A stretch of DNA of 64,000 nt from Centroberyx gerrardi (lineage: Eukaryota > Chordata > Actinopteri > Beryciformes > Berycidae). Where the stretch lies: positions 17,842,354 through 17,906,353 of the forward strand of contig NC_136000.1 of assembly GCF_048128805.1 (NCBI RefSeq), in the 5' to 3' direction. The notes under the pieces were generated by a model that saw only the letters and a list, made by a program, of their open reading frames with translations, was not told the DNA's origin and did not search any database. Position numbers and translations under genes: made by a program. Below are positions 27,854 to 45,366 of this stretch, one piece after another (within the stretch, counting starts at the first letter, position 1; every line of letters starts with the position of its first letter).

Positions 27854-28983
27854 AGTAATGATGATTTCTGCCATACACTATAGCCATACTAACAGCCTAT
27901 GGTTTATTGTCTATATTTCCATGAACGTAGATGCATTGTTGTCTCCGGGGCCAAAATCCCCACAATAAGAATCTCTAGATCCTATTATGTACCTCAGATG
28001 GAGACCATCAGGTTTGGTGATAGTAACACATGAGCCTAGCAAGAACACTATTCTATTGGTGGTTAATACTAACAATGGGGAGATTAACATTGCATGTTTT
28101 CTTCTCAGTATCCAAGTAAAATCATGTATAAATCCTTAGATTCATTGCACCAAGTAATAAAAGACATTCATGCACAGTCTGTGTATATGCAAGGGTAGAA
28201 GTATTATTATAATGAGGCTTGCTATGATTTGTGAATGTCTCTTCTAATGTATTTATGACAGCTAATCAGGCTTAGTGAAGCTGGGTCAGTGCACAGGTGT
28301 GGGTGTGTGTGTTGTGTGTATACGTGTGTGTGTGTATCTGTAAGTAGCACGCTGGGTCAGCATAGAGGAGCGTGTGAGTATTCTGTGGCTATCGGGACCT
28401 ATTCTCTTTTCTTTTCTGGATTCTTGGTTTATGAAAATACATTAAATGGGATTTAGGACTTCATTGTTCAACACAATCAGAAAGGTGAGTCTGAAATGAT
28501 TGATAGATATCTTTGAAAAAGGCAAACTCCCACAGAAAGGGAGGATGCCATTTTAAACATTACTCTGCATTGTTGTATACTGGCATCAAAAATAATAAAA
28601 CCCTATGACTTTTTCTGCTATTTTGCAAAACTGTGCATTAGAATAAATGCAATAAACCTCCAGGTAATGCAATCTCACTACTGAAATTGCTTGCACAATA
28701 TGTGCAATTACTGTGAAAAGTGACAGCACACTACTACAGCAATTGTCACCATTTTTCCAGCTGTAACTTCCTCAAGGGTCTTCAGTGACACACTATCCAG
28801 ACTTCTACATATCCAGTAGCCTAGATGATTGTCAATGAGCCTGCCATGTGGCCCAGTTGGGGCTTAATCCTCCAGCAGCTCTTTCTATCAGACGCATCAC
28901 CAGACTCACAGCTTGCACCACATTACATAACCTCACATCTACAGTGCGACACCTCAGGCTAATCGACTTTACCCCGGTGCAGC

Positions 28984-31900
28984 ATGATGCCGACCGTGAC
29001 CCTGCCCATCCCGGTACCACGGCCCTCCTACTCCCAGGCCAGGGAGAACCTGGTGAAGGCTATCCCACCCCAGATCCTCTGTCTGCTGGCCTGTGGAGGA
29101 ATAGACTGTCGCTATGAAGGACCAGGCTGCTGGAGAGCCAACCAACAGGCCATCCGCGGCCTTTTCTCCTCCTGGTGAGACAGTTTGACAGCAGCCCAAC
29201 AGATACCACTGTGTAATGTACTGTCTATGGGGAAAAACACCAAAAAGTGGTGGTTTCCTGATTATGAACTTGTTCCTATCCCAGGGTGACAGAGGACATT
29301 GTTGCCATGACGCGACCCTCCACTCATCTCATTGAAAAATTCAACATCATAGAACAGTTTAAAAGGTAATCACTATTCATTACTTTTGCTTGAATGTTTG
29401 TGTTGTGTTTCCTTATGTGTCTGTGCAGTGTGGATGTGTATGCATGCATGGGTGCTGATAAGATGTGACATTGCCCCCCCACAATATGTCAAACTTGGTC
29501 CAGTAACACCTTGCCTTTCTGAAGGGCCCCTTCCAGCCCCTGAAAGTACTCACTCGTTTCATGTACTTTATGTATATTATTACTTTTCCAAAGGTTGAGT
29601 AGTGTAACAAATTATATCAATTTCAGTAATATTACAGTCACCAATACAAAATTGCTGTTAAGTTGTTAATTTTGTCATCACCCCTCTAAATATCAGATCA
29701 AAGTTGAATAAAAAAAAAAAAAACGATATCTCTACTCCATTCCCCAATTCATTTTCCACATAATTAGTTGTCGTCTTCTCACACTAAGCTAGCCTAGATG
29801 AGAAATGCCTGAAACTTTACTTTCTCCATGTGGAAGTGTTACACTATTACCGCTTTGATCTTATCAAGTGAAAGAATGACAAGACATCTGACATCAGCGC
29901 TATTTAGTTGATTATTCCAGGGACAATAACTGAGTTCCTAATTTTTTAAACGTAAGAGAGGACAGCAACTGCGAATTGTGGAAGTGTAACCAGGAAGTAA
30001 TATAATGTGTAGTGTAATAAATTACTACTAATAAATTACTGCTACCAGGGAGTAATAAGTAAAATAATATTATGTTTTAAATGAGTAATACATACTTTTA
30101 CTTTTGAGTAACAAGCACAACACTGGTGTCAGGCATCCTCTTCATAATGTGACTTTTCCCCAGGTTGAACATCAGATCCATCATCAACATGCAGTTCCCT
30201 GGGGAGCATGCTCACTGCGGCCCTCCACTCGACCCTGAAAGCGGCTTCACTTACTCACCACATGTCTTCATGGACAATGAGAGTGAGATCATTATACACT
30301 GAATGTTCAAAATATTAGGGACACTTTTCATGAAGTACACTGATAAGGTGAATCCACGTAAAAGCCCCTGATATTTTGTGCCCTCAGTATCTTGTACTGT
30401 ATACCGGTGTTCTACAAACATACATTATACTGCACAATTACACTACAGTTAATCCATACATTCACCTGCCCATACATGCATTCATGTGTGCACGTGTGTG
30501 TGTGTATTTGCAGTTTTCTTTTACAACTTTGGGATGCCAGATTTTGGTGTTTCCTCTCTGGTCGGCATGATTGATGGAGTGAAGGTGTTGGCCTTTGCAG
30601 TGAAGGAAGGAAGGGTGGCTGTTCACTGCCACGCAGGCCTGGGCAGGACAGGTAAGAATTTACATATCTTCTGTATATTTTTATACTGTGTGATTCTGTG
30701 TTTGTGTGTGAGACTGTTATGATTTCATGTATATTCAATCTGTTTGCCTGTGTGTGTGTGTGTGTGTGTGTGTGTGCTTCCCCCCGGCTGCTCAACAGGA
30801 GTCCTGATAGCCTGCTACCTGATCTACACCCTGCGCATCAGTGCGAGCGAGGCTGTCCACTACGTACGCATTAAACGGCCTCGCTCCATCCAAACCCGGG
30901 CGCAGATCAGCCAGGTGTTTGACTTTGCCCGCCTGCTCGGTACGCAGCTGTCCCAGTACCCGGACCTCAGCCTGCGCCACGGAGCCCCCTTCACCCTGCA
31001 GCACTACCTAAACCGCCAGGCCCTGCTGCTGCACGGCCAGGAGGCGCGCACCCTCAGACACACACCCAAGGTCAGGACTTTTGTCATTGTATTACATTCA
31101 TTCTGCTTCATGTCCATACTGGAGAAGAGCAATGCAGCAGTGACGCCTTACCCTGTATCCCCTCTTCACTAGGTGGTGTACCTCCTGTGTGTGCGTCTCT
31201 CCTGCTTGGCCCTGGGGCTCCCTGCTCCTCCTGAGGTCTACGCTGAGCTGGAGAAGAGGTCGGCGCTCAGGACCCTGGGCCGGTCGGTGAGGGAAACCCT
31301 GGTGTCCAAACAGTACCTGCCCCTGCTGAGGGAGGGGCACAGGGGGTCCTGGGTGGGCTCAGCGTCGCTGTCCTCCTGGGACGAGCCAATGGGATTCTTG
31401 GAGAGGAAGAGAGACGTGCTGCTGGACAAACGCAGCTACAGCGAGTCAGACCTCAGCAAGATTGCAGTAAACGAGGTCAAATTTCACCTTACACGCCTCG
31501 AATTACATCAAGAACTTATATTTTCTATGTGAAATCAAACCAAGAGCCTTTTCTCACATTATTGCATTCTTTCCTGAAGGATCTGGAGCTGGACCCATAC
31601 TGTAGTCCAGCACTTGGAAATGAGAGAGACTGGTGTGGGCAGGACCTGATACGAGCTGATTTGAGACCCGTTAGTCCCAACCTCGCCACTCCTTCAGCGG
31701 GTCACTTCATGAGCGATACGGATTCTCACACTCTCAATATGCCAACATTCGGCATGACAACAACCAACAACTGCACTAAGAGGTCTAAGTGCACGGCTAA
31801 AAAGGCACTGCCACTTCCCAAATACAGCTCCAACATTGAGGTAACCATGAGTCTCACTGTGTAAAGAGCTAATAGTAAAGGCTGCTTTGAGAAGAATGCT

Positions 31901-33174
31901 TTAAAACATATTATGCTGACCTCTACCTCTTGTCATGTGAAGCTGTGCAAGAATCCGCAGAAGCCAGGTCTAACCTTGGTGGCCCGCGGTGTTGCCAAGG
32001 CGATGGCAGACCAGGATCCTCCAGGAGAGAACATTCTGCAAAGGTCGGCTCTACTGCAGGTAAAAAACACGGGTGCAGTTGGTTTTACATCACAGCATAT
32101 TTATAATCATATGATTTTAAGCTCTAAAGCCACTGAGCCGATATGTTCCCTCACCTCTTCAACAGGAGGAACTGAACAGCAGTGACTGTGGATGGGCTAT
32201 GCTGATCACCGAGTCAGATCCTCAGGTTCTCACCTGTCTGCTGTGGACCTGGCTGGAGAAACTAAGGGTCAGTGGGATCAAACAAGGGGCCACAATGGCA
32301 GTAATCCCTCTTTTCTCTGGGGCTGTGGAGTGAAAAAGATACCTTGACATTTTGAATATCAGTTTCAGACATTGTCACATCATGGCAGTCCTTTAATTCT
32401 CCTAAAATGTTAGCAATAGTAGCCTATGTTAGCATTGTTAACACGCTGAAACAAAGGGGCACACCTGCAGATTGAGGCTAGCTGTTCACCTTGGTTTCAG
32501 TGAAGAATGATTACAATGCAGCAAGTCATTTTAAGCAACACACTATATTCTTGAAAATGGCATAAGCTCGCAATAAATGATTTTTGCACAGATTTTGAGT
32601 GTGCCGATGCCTTTTTCAAGTCTATAATTCTCCAGCTCCAGCACCTCAACCAAGCCTTATACCGAGTGAGCGGTGTCTTTTCTTGGTGTAACTTCATAAG
32701 GAACATTATATTCAATTTTTTCTTTTTGTTTGACATTGTGGGAAGTGTCTGGTGATGAAAATTAACCCACTAAATTTCAAACTTTCAAGGAGTCCCTTTT
32801 AAGAATAACATCTCTCTCTCTCTTTCCTCCACCTTTCTCCAGGAGCCTGTTTTGAGTGCAGAAGATGTAGGAAGGCTGACTTCAGGAGCGAACCGCAGGA
32901 AGGCTCTCAGTGTGCTCAAGAAGGTACAGCAAGAGCTTTAGACGAAGCCATCTTTGCCTCTTTTGAGCATCCCTCTTTAAGGCCTTTGTACTCAGAACCG
33001 CCTTGGCTTGATTTTGAAGTGATTTGTGTTATTACGTTATTACAGCCACAGCGGCACACCATCTATTGTCTGTTGAGCTGTGTGGGAACGGTGACCAGTC
33101 AGTGTCCACACAGAGAGGATGCAGTGCTACGACGTCTGATGCGGGCACTTACCAGGGTGAGACAAGTGTGGGAG

Positions 33175-33207
<33 letters not shown>

Positions 33208-33437
33208 TGTGTGCATGCATGTTCCATCAGAAACCCTTAAAGAGGAGGGTGTAGAGTTGAGTTGTATGATTACCTATTCTTTTTTTAATCCAATAGTACC
33301 CTCAAGAGGAAATGGAAAGCCATGCAACTTTGATGAAGATCCTGAAGACCAGTTTCAGAGAAACGTTCCAGAGCTACAGTTGCCTCATGAGAGCCTGCGG
33401 CACCACTGCCACGATTTCAAGAACAGAGACCATATGA
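28984..33437 (+). CDS. ptpdc1: PTPDC1, protein tyrosine phosphatase domain-containing 1
   Basis: Dual-specificity-type phosphatase, linked in the literature to centrosome and cilium regulation. Exons: 28984-29174, 29285-29365, 30164-30282, 30514-30651, 30799-31070, 31173-31475, 31580-31840, 31943-32059, 32166-32267, 32843-32923, 33046-33156, 33297-33437, giving 638 residues. The catalytic signature HCHAGLGRTG (CX5R, about 168-177) is intact. Family landmarks: LLACGGIDCRYEGPGCW, SSWVTEDIVAMTRPST, PGEHAHCG, RIKRPRSIQTRAQI and RSYSESDL. The conserved C-terminal region (SDPQVLTCLLWTWLEKL) is also present. The first ATG was chosen because the 18 residues after it align with the human N-terminus (PRPSYSQARENL against PTPKYTKVGERL) and an in-frame stop lies just upstream. 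The true start could lie in a 5' exon not seen. It is shorter than the human protein (754 residues), mainly in the variable middle. Exon 5 follows a long TG tract. Confidence 0.93.
30752..30776. repeat. (TG)n tract upstream of a ptpdc1 acceptor
   Basis: TG run ending 22 bp before the acceptor AG at 30797-30798. It is followed by a short normal pyrimidine tract. Confidence 0.85.
33178..33207. repeat. (TG)n microsatellite after a ptpdc1 donor
   Basis: TG tract in the last ptpdc1 intron, starting about 22 bp after the donor at 33157. Confidence 0.85.
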
Positions 33438-40143
<6,706 letters not shown>

Positions 40144-42406
40144 AAACATTCATCTACCTTATTCTTTAAAGTGGAAAATAAAAATCGCATTGTCAACACT
40201 GCTCTGCACTGAGGGATGAAGTTCACATTGTTCTTTCTTCAGACGATCCTCTCTGTAGCTTGTGAATGCACGTCAGCAACAAGTTACAATCAGAATTTAA
40301 AGGCATCAGAATTCATTGTGGCATATAATTTGCATAATTATGTTATTCCTGTGGTCGACAGCTCAAATGACAGAACAGAAAAGAGTTGAACTGAACAGAA
40401 ACTATACGTTCTCCTGTAGCTATTATCCAAAGAATCAAGATTTTAATCTGCAATATTATCAAGAGACAGACTACTTTTTGGATTGTATCTCCTATTTTTA
40501 ATTGGAAAAGACAATTTACAGGAACAAATGTTAAGTGAACCCCTACAACCAACTTTCTCCCAAGAGCTCAAAGACCTGCAGGGTGTATTCCTCACATCCA
40601 GCCCAGACTTGATGGATGTGTGTGAACTGTACGAGTTAAATTTGGGGACAAAACCTACAACCGTCCTGTGGCCCGACTCATTCCTCTCCCTGCCAGCCCT
40701 GAACACCCCTTATCCTCAACCATACTCACCCCAGAACTCACTTTCCCATAATCCTCTTCTCCCTCCCACTTGAACTATCACCTGCCACTTCACCTCACAG
40801 CCCCAGCTGTGTAAGATATCTGTATTTCTCCCTTTGTCTAAACAACTGTGTATTCCAGTTATCTTCCTCCAACTCACCAGCGTTTCTGTTGCCTTTAAAA
40901 CTGTGTGTTTATGACAAAATGTACGTCAGTCTTTACTGTTTGAGTTATGTTAATTTTTAATGGTGAAAGATATTTGATTTTCATGTATTTAACATTAATC
41001 TGATTTGTGTTGGATGCACTCAGCTGGTGATTGGACATGTCAACTGTAATCAACTTAATCATCCAACTTTGGCAGTTGATATTTATAGTTGGTATTATTA
41101 TGTTATATATATTATGTTGTATAGTCATAATCAGTCTAAATAGTCTAAACAGTATCTTTGTAGGCAGTTTACCTTAATTCAATATTAATTTAATTTCTCA
41201 GGTACTAGTAGTAATGTGCCCGTGTAAAATATTTGTGAGTATTTGAATTGAGTATTGAATTTGATTGAGGTTGATTATTGTGTTTATTGTTTACTGTATT
41301 CCTTTTCCTTGGTTTGTATTACAGAACCATACACGCATACAAACAGGCTACATTCAAATAAACTGTGGATGCATCAATCTGGACTGTAGAGGACTGTAGG
41401 ACATAATTATACAACCTGACAGTTGTGCCATGGTGGTGATATCAGTCTTTTAAACATAGAACCAACCCTTTTCTATCTAACAGCTGTAGTAAGTGGAAAG
41501 AAACAAAAACCTGGAAAAACTAGTGCTGGACAATAATATGCACCATTATCACTAACCACTAAAACTCTTAGTAGACTAAATTAGAGAAAGACTGATGTAT
41601 AACTCACATTTCTTTTAATGCAACATGATTTCTGATAATGAATAAAGTATAGCAACGTGTTCTGGGCTATTTTTTTATTTATTTTTAATTTAGTTTAGGT
41701 TGTGGACATTTAGGGCAAATCATAGAGCAAACCCTAGCTGTAGTTTACATGTCAGAAAGACAATGCTTTTTGGACAGGCACCTCTCAGGACAGCAGGATG
41801 CATAAGAAAGTGGTCCTTCGGGCGTCCCCGTTGCATAGAAACCAAAGCTATCGGGAACGACATGCAGGGTCTTCGAACTTGTAATATCTATCTAGCGTTA
41901 ACTAGCTAGCTAACATTAACGTTAGATGATTGTAATGAGTTGTTTAACTTCTCAAAGATAAAATACACAAGTGGATTCCTGAGGTTTGATTAATACCTGT
42001 CGCTTTTTAATGTTATCAACGTTAGCTCAGTTAACGGCGCTAGCCAACTATTAACGTTAGCTGTCGTTGCCCTCATTGGCACAGAGTGCACCGTACAGGT
42101 AACGTTACAGTACTCCATAAATTACTTTTCAGCGACAAACATGATCAATACCCGACTCTGTGATAATTTCCATGTCAACTAACATCAGTTTGGTTGATGC
42201 AGGGAGTGACGAACAAGTGAAATGAACAATTTCAAGCCAAACCATCCAGCGTTAACCTTAGCTAACCAGCAGCAGGCTAGCTAACACTAATTCTCGTTGT
42301 GAATAGCAGTCGAATGCTAGCCGGGAACTTAACCGCTAACGTTAGCCAATTAAGAATTTCAGCAAGAAAGACGTAAATTAATTCTCCTCGTCAAAGTGAA
42401 GGAAAA
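40144..42406. other. cimap1b copy B 3' flank, insert, and rabl2 5' region
   Basis: AATAAA at 40177-40182 probably ends copy B. Sequence to about 40440 and again at about 41560-41625 matches the flank of copy A. Between them lies about 1.1 kb absent from copy A, containing the open frame at 40483-40773. From 41.8 kb the sequence turns CG-richer, with clusters of GTTAGC/GCTAAC words up to the rabl2 start, and is taken as the rabl2 promoter and 5' UTR. Confidence 0.55.
40483..40773 (+). other. Unrecognised 96-codon open frame in the insert behind cimap1b copy B
   Basis: The frame reads through protein-like sequence including LSEPLQPTFSQELKDLQGVF, TSSPDLMDVCELYEL and a proline-rich end LNTPYPQPYSPQNSL before its stop. 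The acidic, balanced composition is unlike translated noncoding DNA, and the GC content is higher than the surroundings. I do not recognise the family. It could be a retrocopied exon, a piece of a retroelement, or chance. There are no obvious splice partners. It lies wholly within DNA present after copy B but not after copy A. Confidence 0.3.
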
Positions 42407-44019
42407 ATGGCTGGCGACGCTAGTAGCATCCCTGACCTGGACCAAGAGAAATACGATGCAGACGAACAAGTGAAGATCATCTGTTTGGGAGACAGTGCAG
42501 TTGGTAAATCCAAGTAAGTGTTAATTATCTCTACCTACAACCATACGCTCCTTACAGCAAATTTCTGTTTGTATTTCCTAGTATTTTTTAACAGTTTCCC
42601 CATGAGTTTCTTTTATTGTCTTGTATAATCTATTTTTCATGACTTTATTGTGGCTTTGTTACAGACTGTGTTTCTCTCTCATGTTTTAGGCTGATGGAGA
42701 GGTTTCTCATGGATGAATAGTATCCTTCTCAAGCAACTTTGATTATATTTATTCTGTATGTCAAAATTAAACAGCGGTCTTGTATTTATATCATTCATCC
42801 ATTCAATAATGAAGAGGGCTGTGTCGTACCATACTGATTACAGCTGTTGAGTTTGTAACTGGCTGCACACGGCTGTTAAAGGTCAAGCTGGCATGCCTCC
42901 TAACAAAGCAGATGATTTGTATTGTGTCTGTATTTGTATTGTATTGGTAAGATCCTTAACTCTCGCTGCAGTCGCCCCCAACAGTTGTCAACTTACGCTC
43001 TGACTCTCTACAAACACACAGCCACAGTAGGAAACAAGACAGTAGTGGTCGGTAGGTATTTGCACACTTGTTATCACACTTGAGTATTTACTTTTGGCGG
43101 TGCAACCAATGACCACCGACAGTTTTACTAAGCTGAAATTGAATCTAGAAAGCTTGAATCTAGAGAGCTGCCATCTCAGCTGGCGTCAGACGTCATGTTG
43201 CTGCTGCAGAGACGGCTTTCGTTTCTCTTCTCAGATTTCTGGGACACAGCTGGCCAGGAGCGGTTCCAGAGCATGCATCCCTCATACTACCATAAAGCAC
43301 ATGCATGCATCATGGTAAGTGACACATCCATGGACAAGACATGGCTGAACTGGGGAGAGGCCAGGCCTGTCAGCAAAGCAGACTGAACTGTTTTGTGCTT
43401 CTTCTTTTTTTTTCTTTGAAGGTATTTGATGTTCAAAGGAAGATCACGTATAAGAACCTGGCCAACTGGTATAAGGAGCTGAGAGAGTACAGACCAGAGA
43501 TACCGTGTTGTGTGGTCGCCAACAAAATTGATGGTGAGTCTGGCTGTGTCGCAGCAGTTAAACATGGTAGTCAGTTGTTATACAGATTCTATGCATCGTT
43601 GATCTTAAATAGGATAGGTGAACGTGTGATTTTGTGGCGTAACTAGACGTTTTCTGGATGGTGTAACTGAAGACAAAAAGATGAAGAGACTAAACATCCT
43701 CAGGCTAGAGATGCATCCCTTTAGTCTTTTCTCCTTTTACTTTATTGTAGAAAACGGCATCAAACATACATTTCTTCTGTGCGATGTTTAAGTTCATTGT
43801 TTAACCAAGAAAGTTGACAGTAGTAGTTGACACATTTTTCCTTTGTTTCTTTCCCATGTGTCTGCAGCTGACTTGAAGGTGACACAGAAGACCTTCAACT
43901 TTGGCAAGAAGCAGGGGATTCCATTCTACTTTGTGTCAGCTGCTGATGGGACTAATGTAGTTAAGGTGAGGAAGCCAGAAGGCCAAGTATTGTACACATT
44001 TTTTCCCTCCCTCACTCAG

Positions 44020-44053
<34 letters not shown>

Positions 44054-45010
44054 CCCATGAAGTTTTAACATGCTATAGGAGAGGTTTGAGCTTTGCTGCA
44101 GTATTTATAACATCACAGACCCTTTACCAGGTATCAGCAGTTTTTTCATGCATCCCACTCCCATCCCTAGTTTTACAATTTATGTAATGGCACAACGGTG
44201 TGACTCACATCCTCCGTCTCAACAACTGGGTTGACACTGCACTGCTTATAAGCCAAAGTACCAGGTTAATTCAGTCTATATTTCACTATTCTCTTATGAA
44301 CACAGTCGAGGGATAACATGGCGCCCCACCACATGAACTGCCCCTATGCATTGATGGTTCTAAATATAATTAGTCTGTCTTGACAACAGATGTTCAGAGA
44401 GATGATCAAGAGAGCGGTGGACTACAAGCAAAACCCCAGCGACTTCATGGATGAAGTGATGCAAGAATTAGAGGTGCCACCATCTACCCTCTCTGAATAC
44501 CAACATGCTTTCCAATTACTGATGTACTCATTAATCAAGCTGATGTGGTTTTATATATCCCCAGCTCAATGGTTTGTTTACTACAAAAAATAAAATATGT
44601 ATTAGTCATGCAATGGTTGCTCTAAGAATCCCCGTAATTTGTTTATAATCTGCCATGCTCATTTTGTTCACAGTACATTTTTTTTTTTTTTGTTTGTTGC
44701 AGATGTTCACTCAAAACACTTAAATTAACAAGCCAAAGTATTCAGTTTACTCATCCATGAATTCCAACACAATTCCCTTCTTAATGAAAAGTTAAGCTTT
44801 TTTTGGGTGTTTGAGATCAGAGTTGCTGTAACCATTAATCTGTGTAAGCTAAACAAAATCATTTTGACTAGAAAATGTATTTGTATTGATGTGATTTTTT
44901 TTTTTGTCGCTCTTGCCTCTGTCTTGTAGAAGTTTGAGCTGGAGAAGAAGGAAGAAAATTCAGAAGCAGCTGAGGATGGACTGCAGGCAGAGAGTCCTGA
45001 GTTGGTCTGA
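42407..45010 (+). CDS. rabl2: RABL2, Rab-like GTPase of the cilium and sperm tail
   Basis: Small GTPase known to bind IFT-B and CEP19 and to support intraflagellar transport and sperm motility. Exons: 42407-42513, 42690-42719, 42972-43051, 43235-43314, 43422-43533, 43868-43965, 44390-44473, 44930-45010, giving 223 residues. Motifs: ELDQ-like N-terminus DLDQEKYDADEQVKIICLG, P-loop GDSAVGKS (28-35), FWDTAGQERFQSMHPSYYHK switch II, VVANKID, FVSAADGTNVVK, and the family tail DFMDEVMQELE. Like other RABL2 proteins it lacks C-terminal prenylation cysteines, ending SPELV. Exon 2 is only 30 nt and its donor (TA|GTATCC) is weak. Read through, it gives an immediate TAG. The start was chosen by match to human MAEDKTKPSELDQ. 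In mammals RABL2B is near SHANK3, as here. Confidence 0.95.
44024..44053. repeat. (CA)n microsatellite
   Basis: CA run in a rabl2 intron, 59 bp after the donor at 43966. Confidence 0.85.
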
Positions 45011-45360
45011 CAGACACTTTCAATTTCTCTAGACCTTCTTCTCGTGTCATGGACACATTATCCTCCTCTCGGTTGATGCTGAGGATACAGCCTGTGCTTT
45101 CGGTCATCCTGACGCTGTGCACACGAGCATGGACTCTGCCGCGGGAGATCTCTGGTTCTTCTGTGTTGTTTGACACTATCGAAGCACATTGTCCTTATGT
45201 TGTTTTTATGATTTTTGGTCCATTATCTCCCTTTATGTCATTGGTTTACCATCATAACTGTTTCACTTTACCTCTGCCACTGGAGAATGAAAGATAAAGT
45301 CCTGTAGTCAGATTGTTGCTCACTGCCCTCCACCCTCCGTCCAGTGAAGCTGGCAGGGGA

Positions 45361-45366
45361 AATAAA
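45361..45366 (+). terminator. rabl2: Polyadenylation signal AATAAA of rabl2
   Basis: Canonical hexamer 350 bp after the stop codon. Confidence 0.6.

Larger units (their letters stand above)
21875..28983. other. ARF 3' UTR and gene-free spacer
   Basis: Holds the ARF 3' UTR to about 23235, a possible TTAA-flanked MITE (23292-23677), the hAT-like palindrome (25217-25572), several CA tracts (about 26080-26127, 26251-26280, 26466-26486), the truncated LINE (about 26880-27853), and AT-rich sequence. I see no host coding exon. Noncoding 5' exons of ptpdc1 could lie at 28.3-28.5 kb. Confidence 0.6.

Noticed and set aside
28446-28484. ATG followed by 13 codons and a GTGAGT donor, as an alternative first coding exon of ptpdc1
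   Set aside because: It could splice in frame to 29038, but the sequence at 28984-29037 aligns with the human N-terminus (PRPSYSQ against PTPKYTK), so that part is coding. The upstream piece is at most a 5' UTR or rare isoform exon.
41826-41842. Possible RFX X-box (GTTGCATAGAAAC) before rabl2
   Set aside because: Half-sites are imperfect and spacing does not match the consensus. Not listed as a feature without conservation data.
42711-42721. In-frame TAG after GATGAA in rabl2, suggesting a pseudogene
   Set aside because: The A of the TAG closes exon 2 and its G opens the GT donor. Joining to 42972 restores EYRPQQLSTYALTLYKH, the expected RABL2 sequence, and the full exon set gives an open 223-residue frame.
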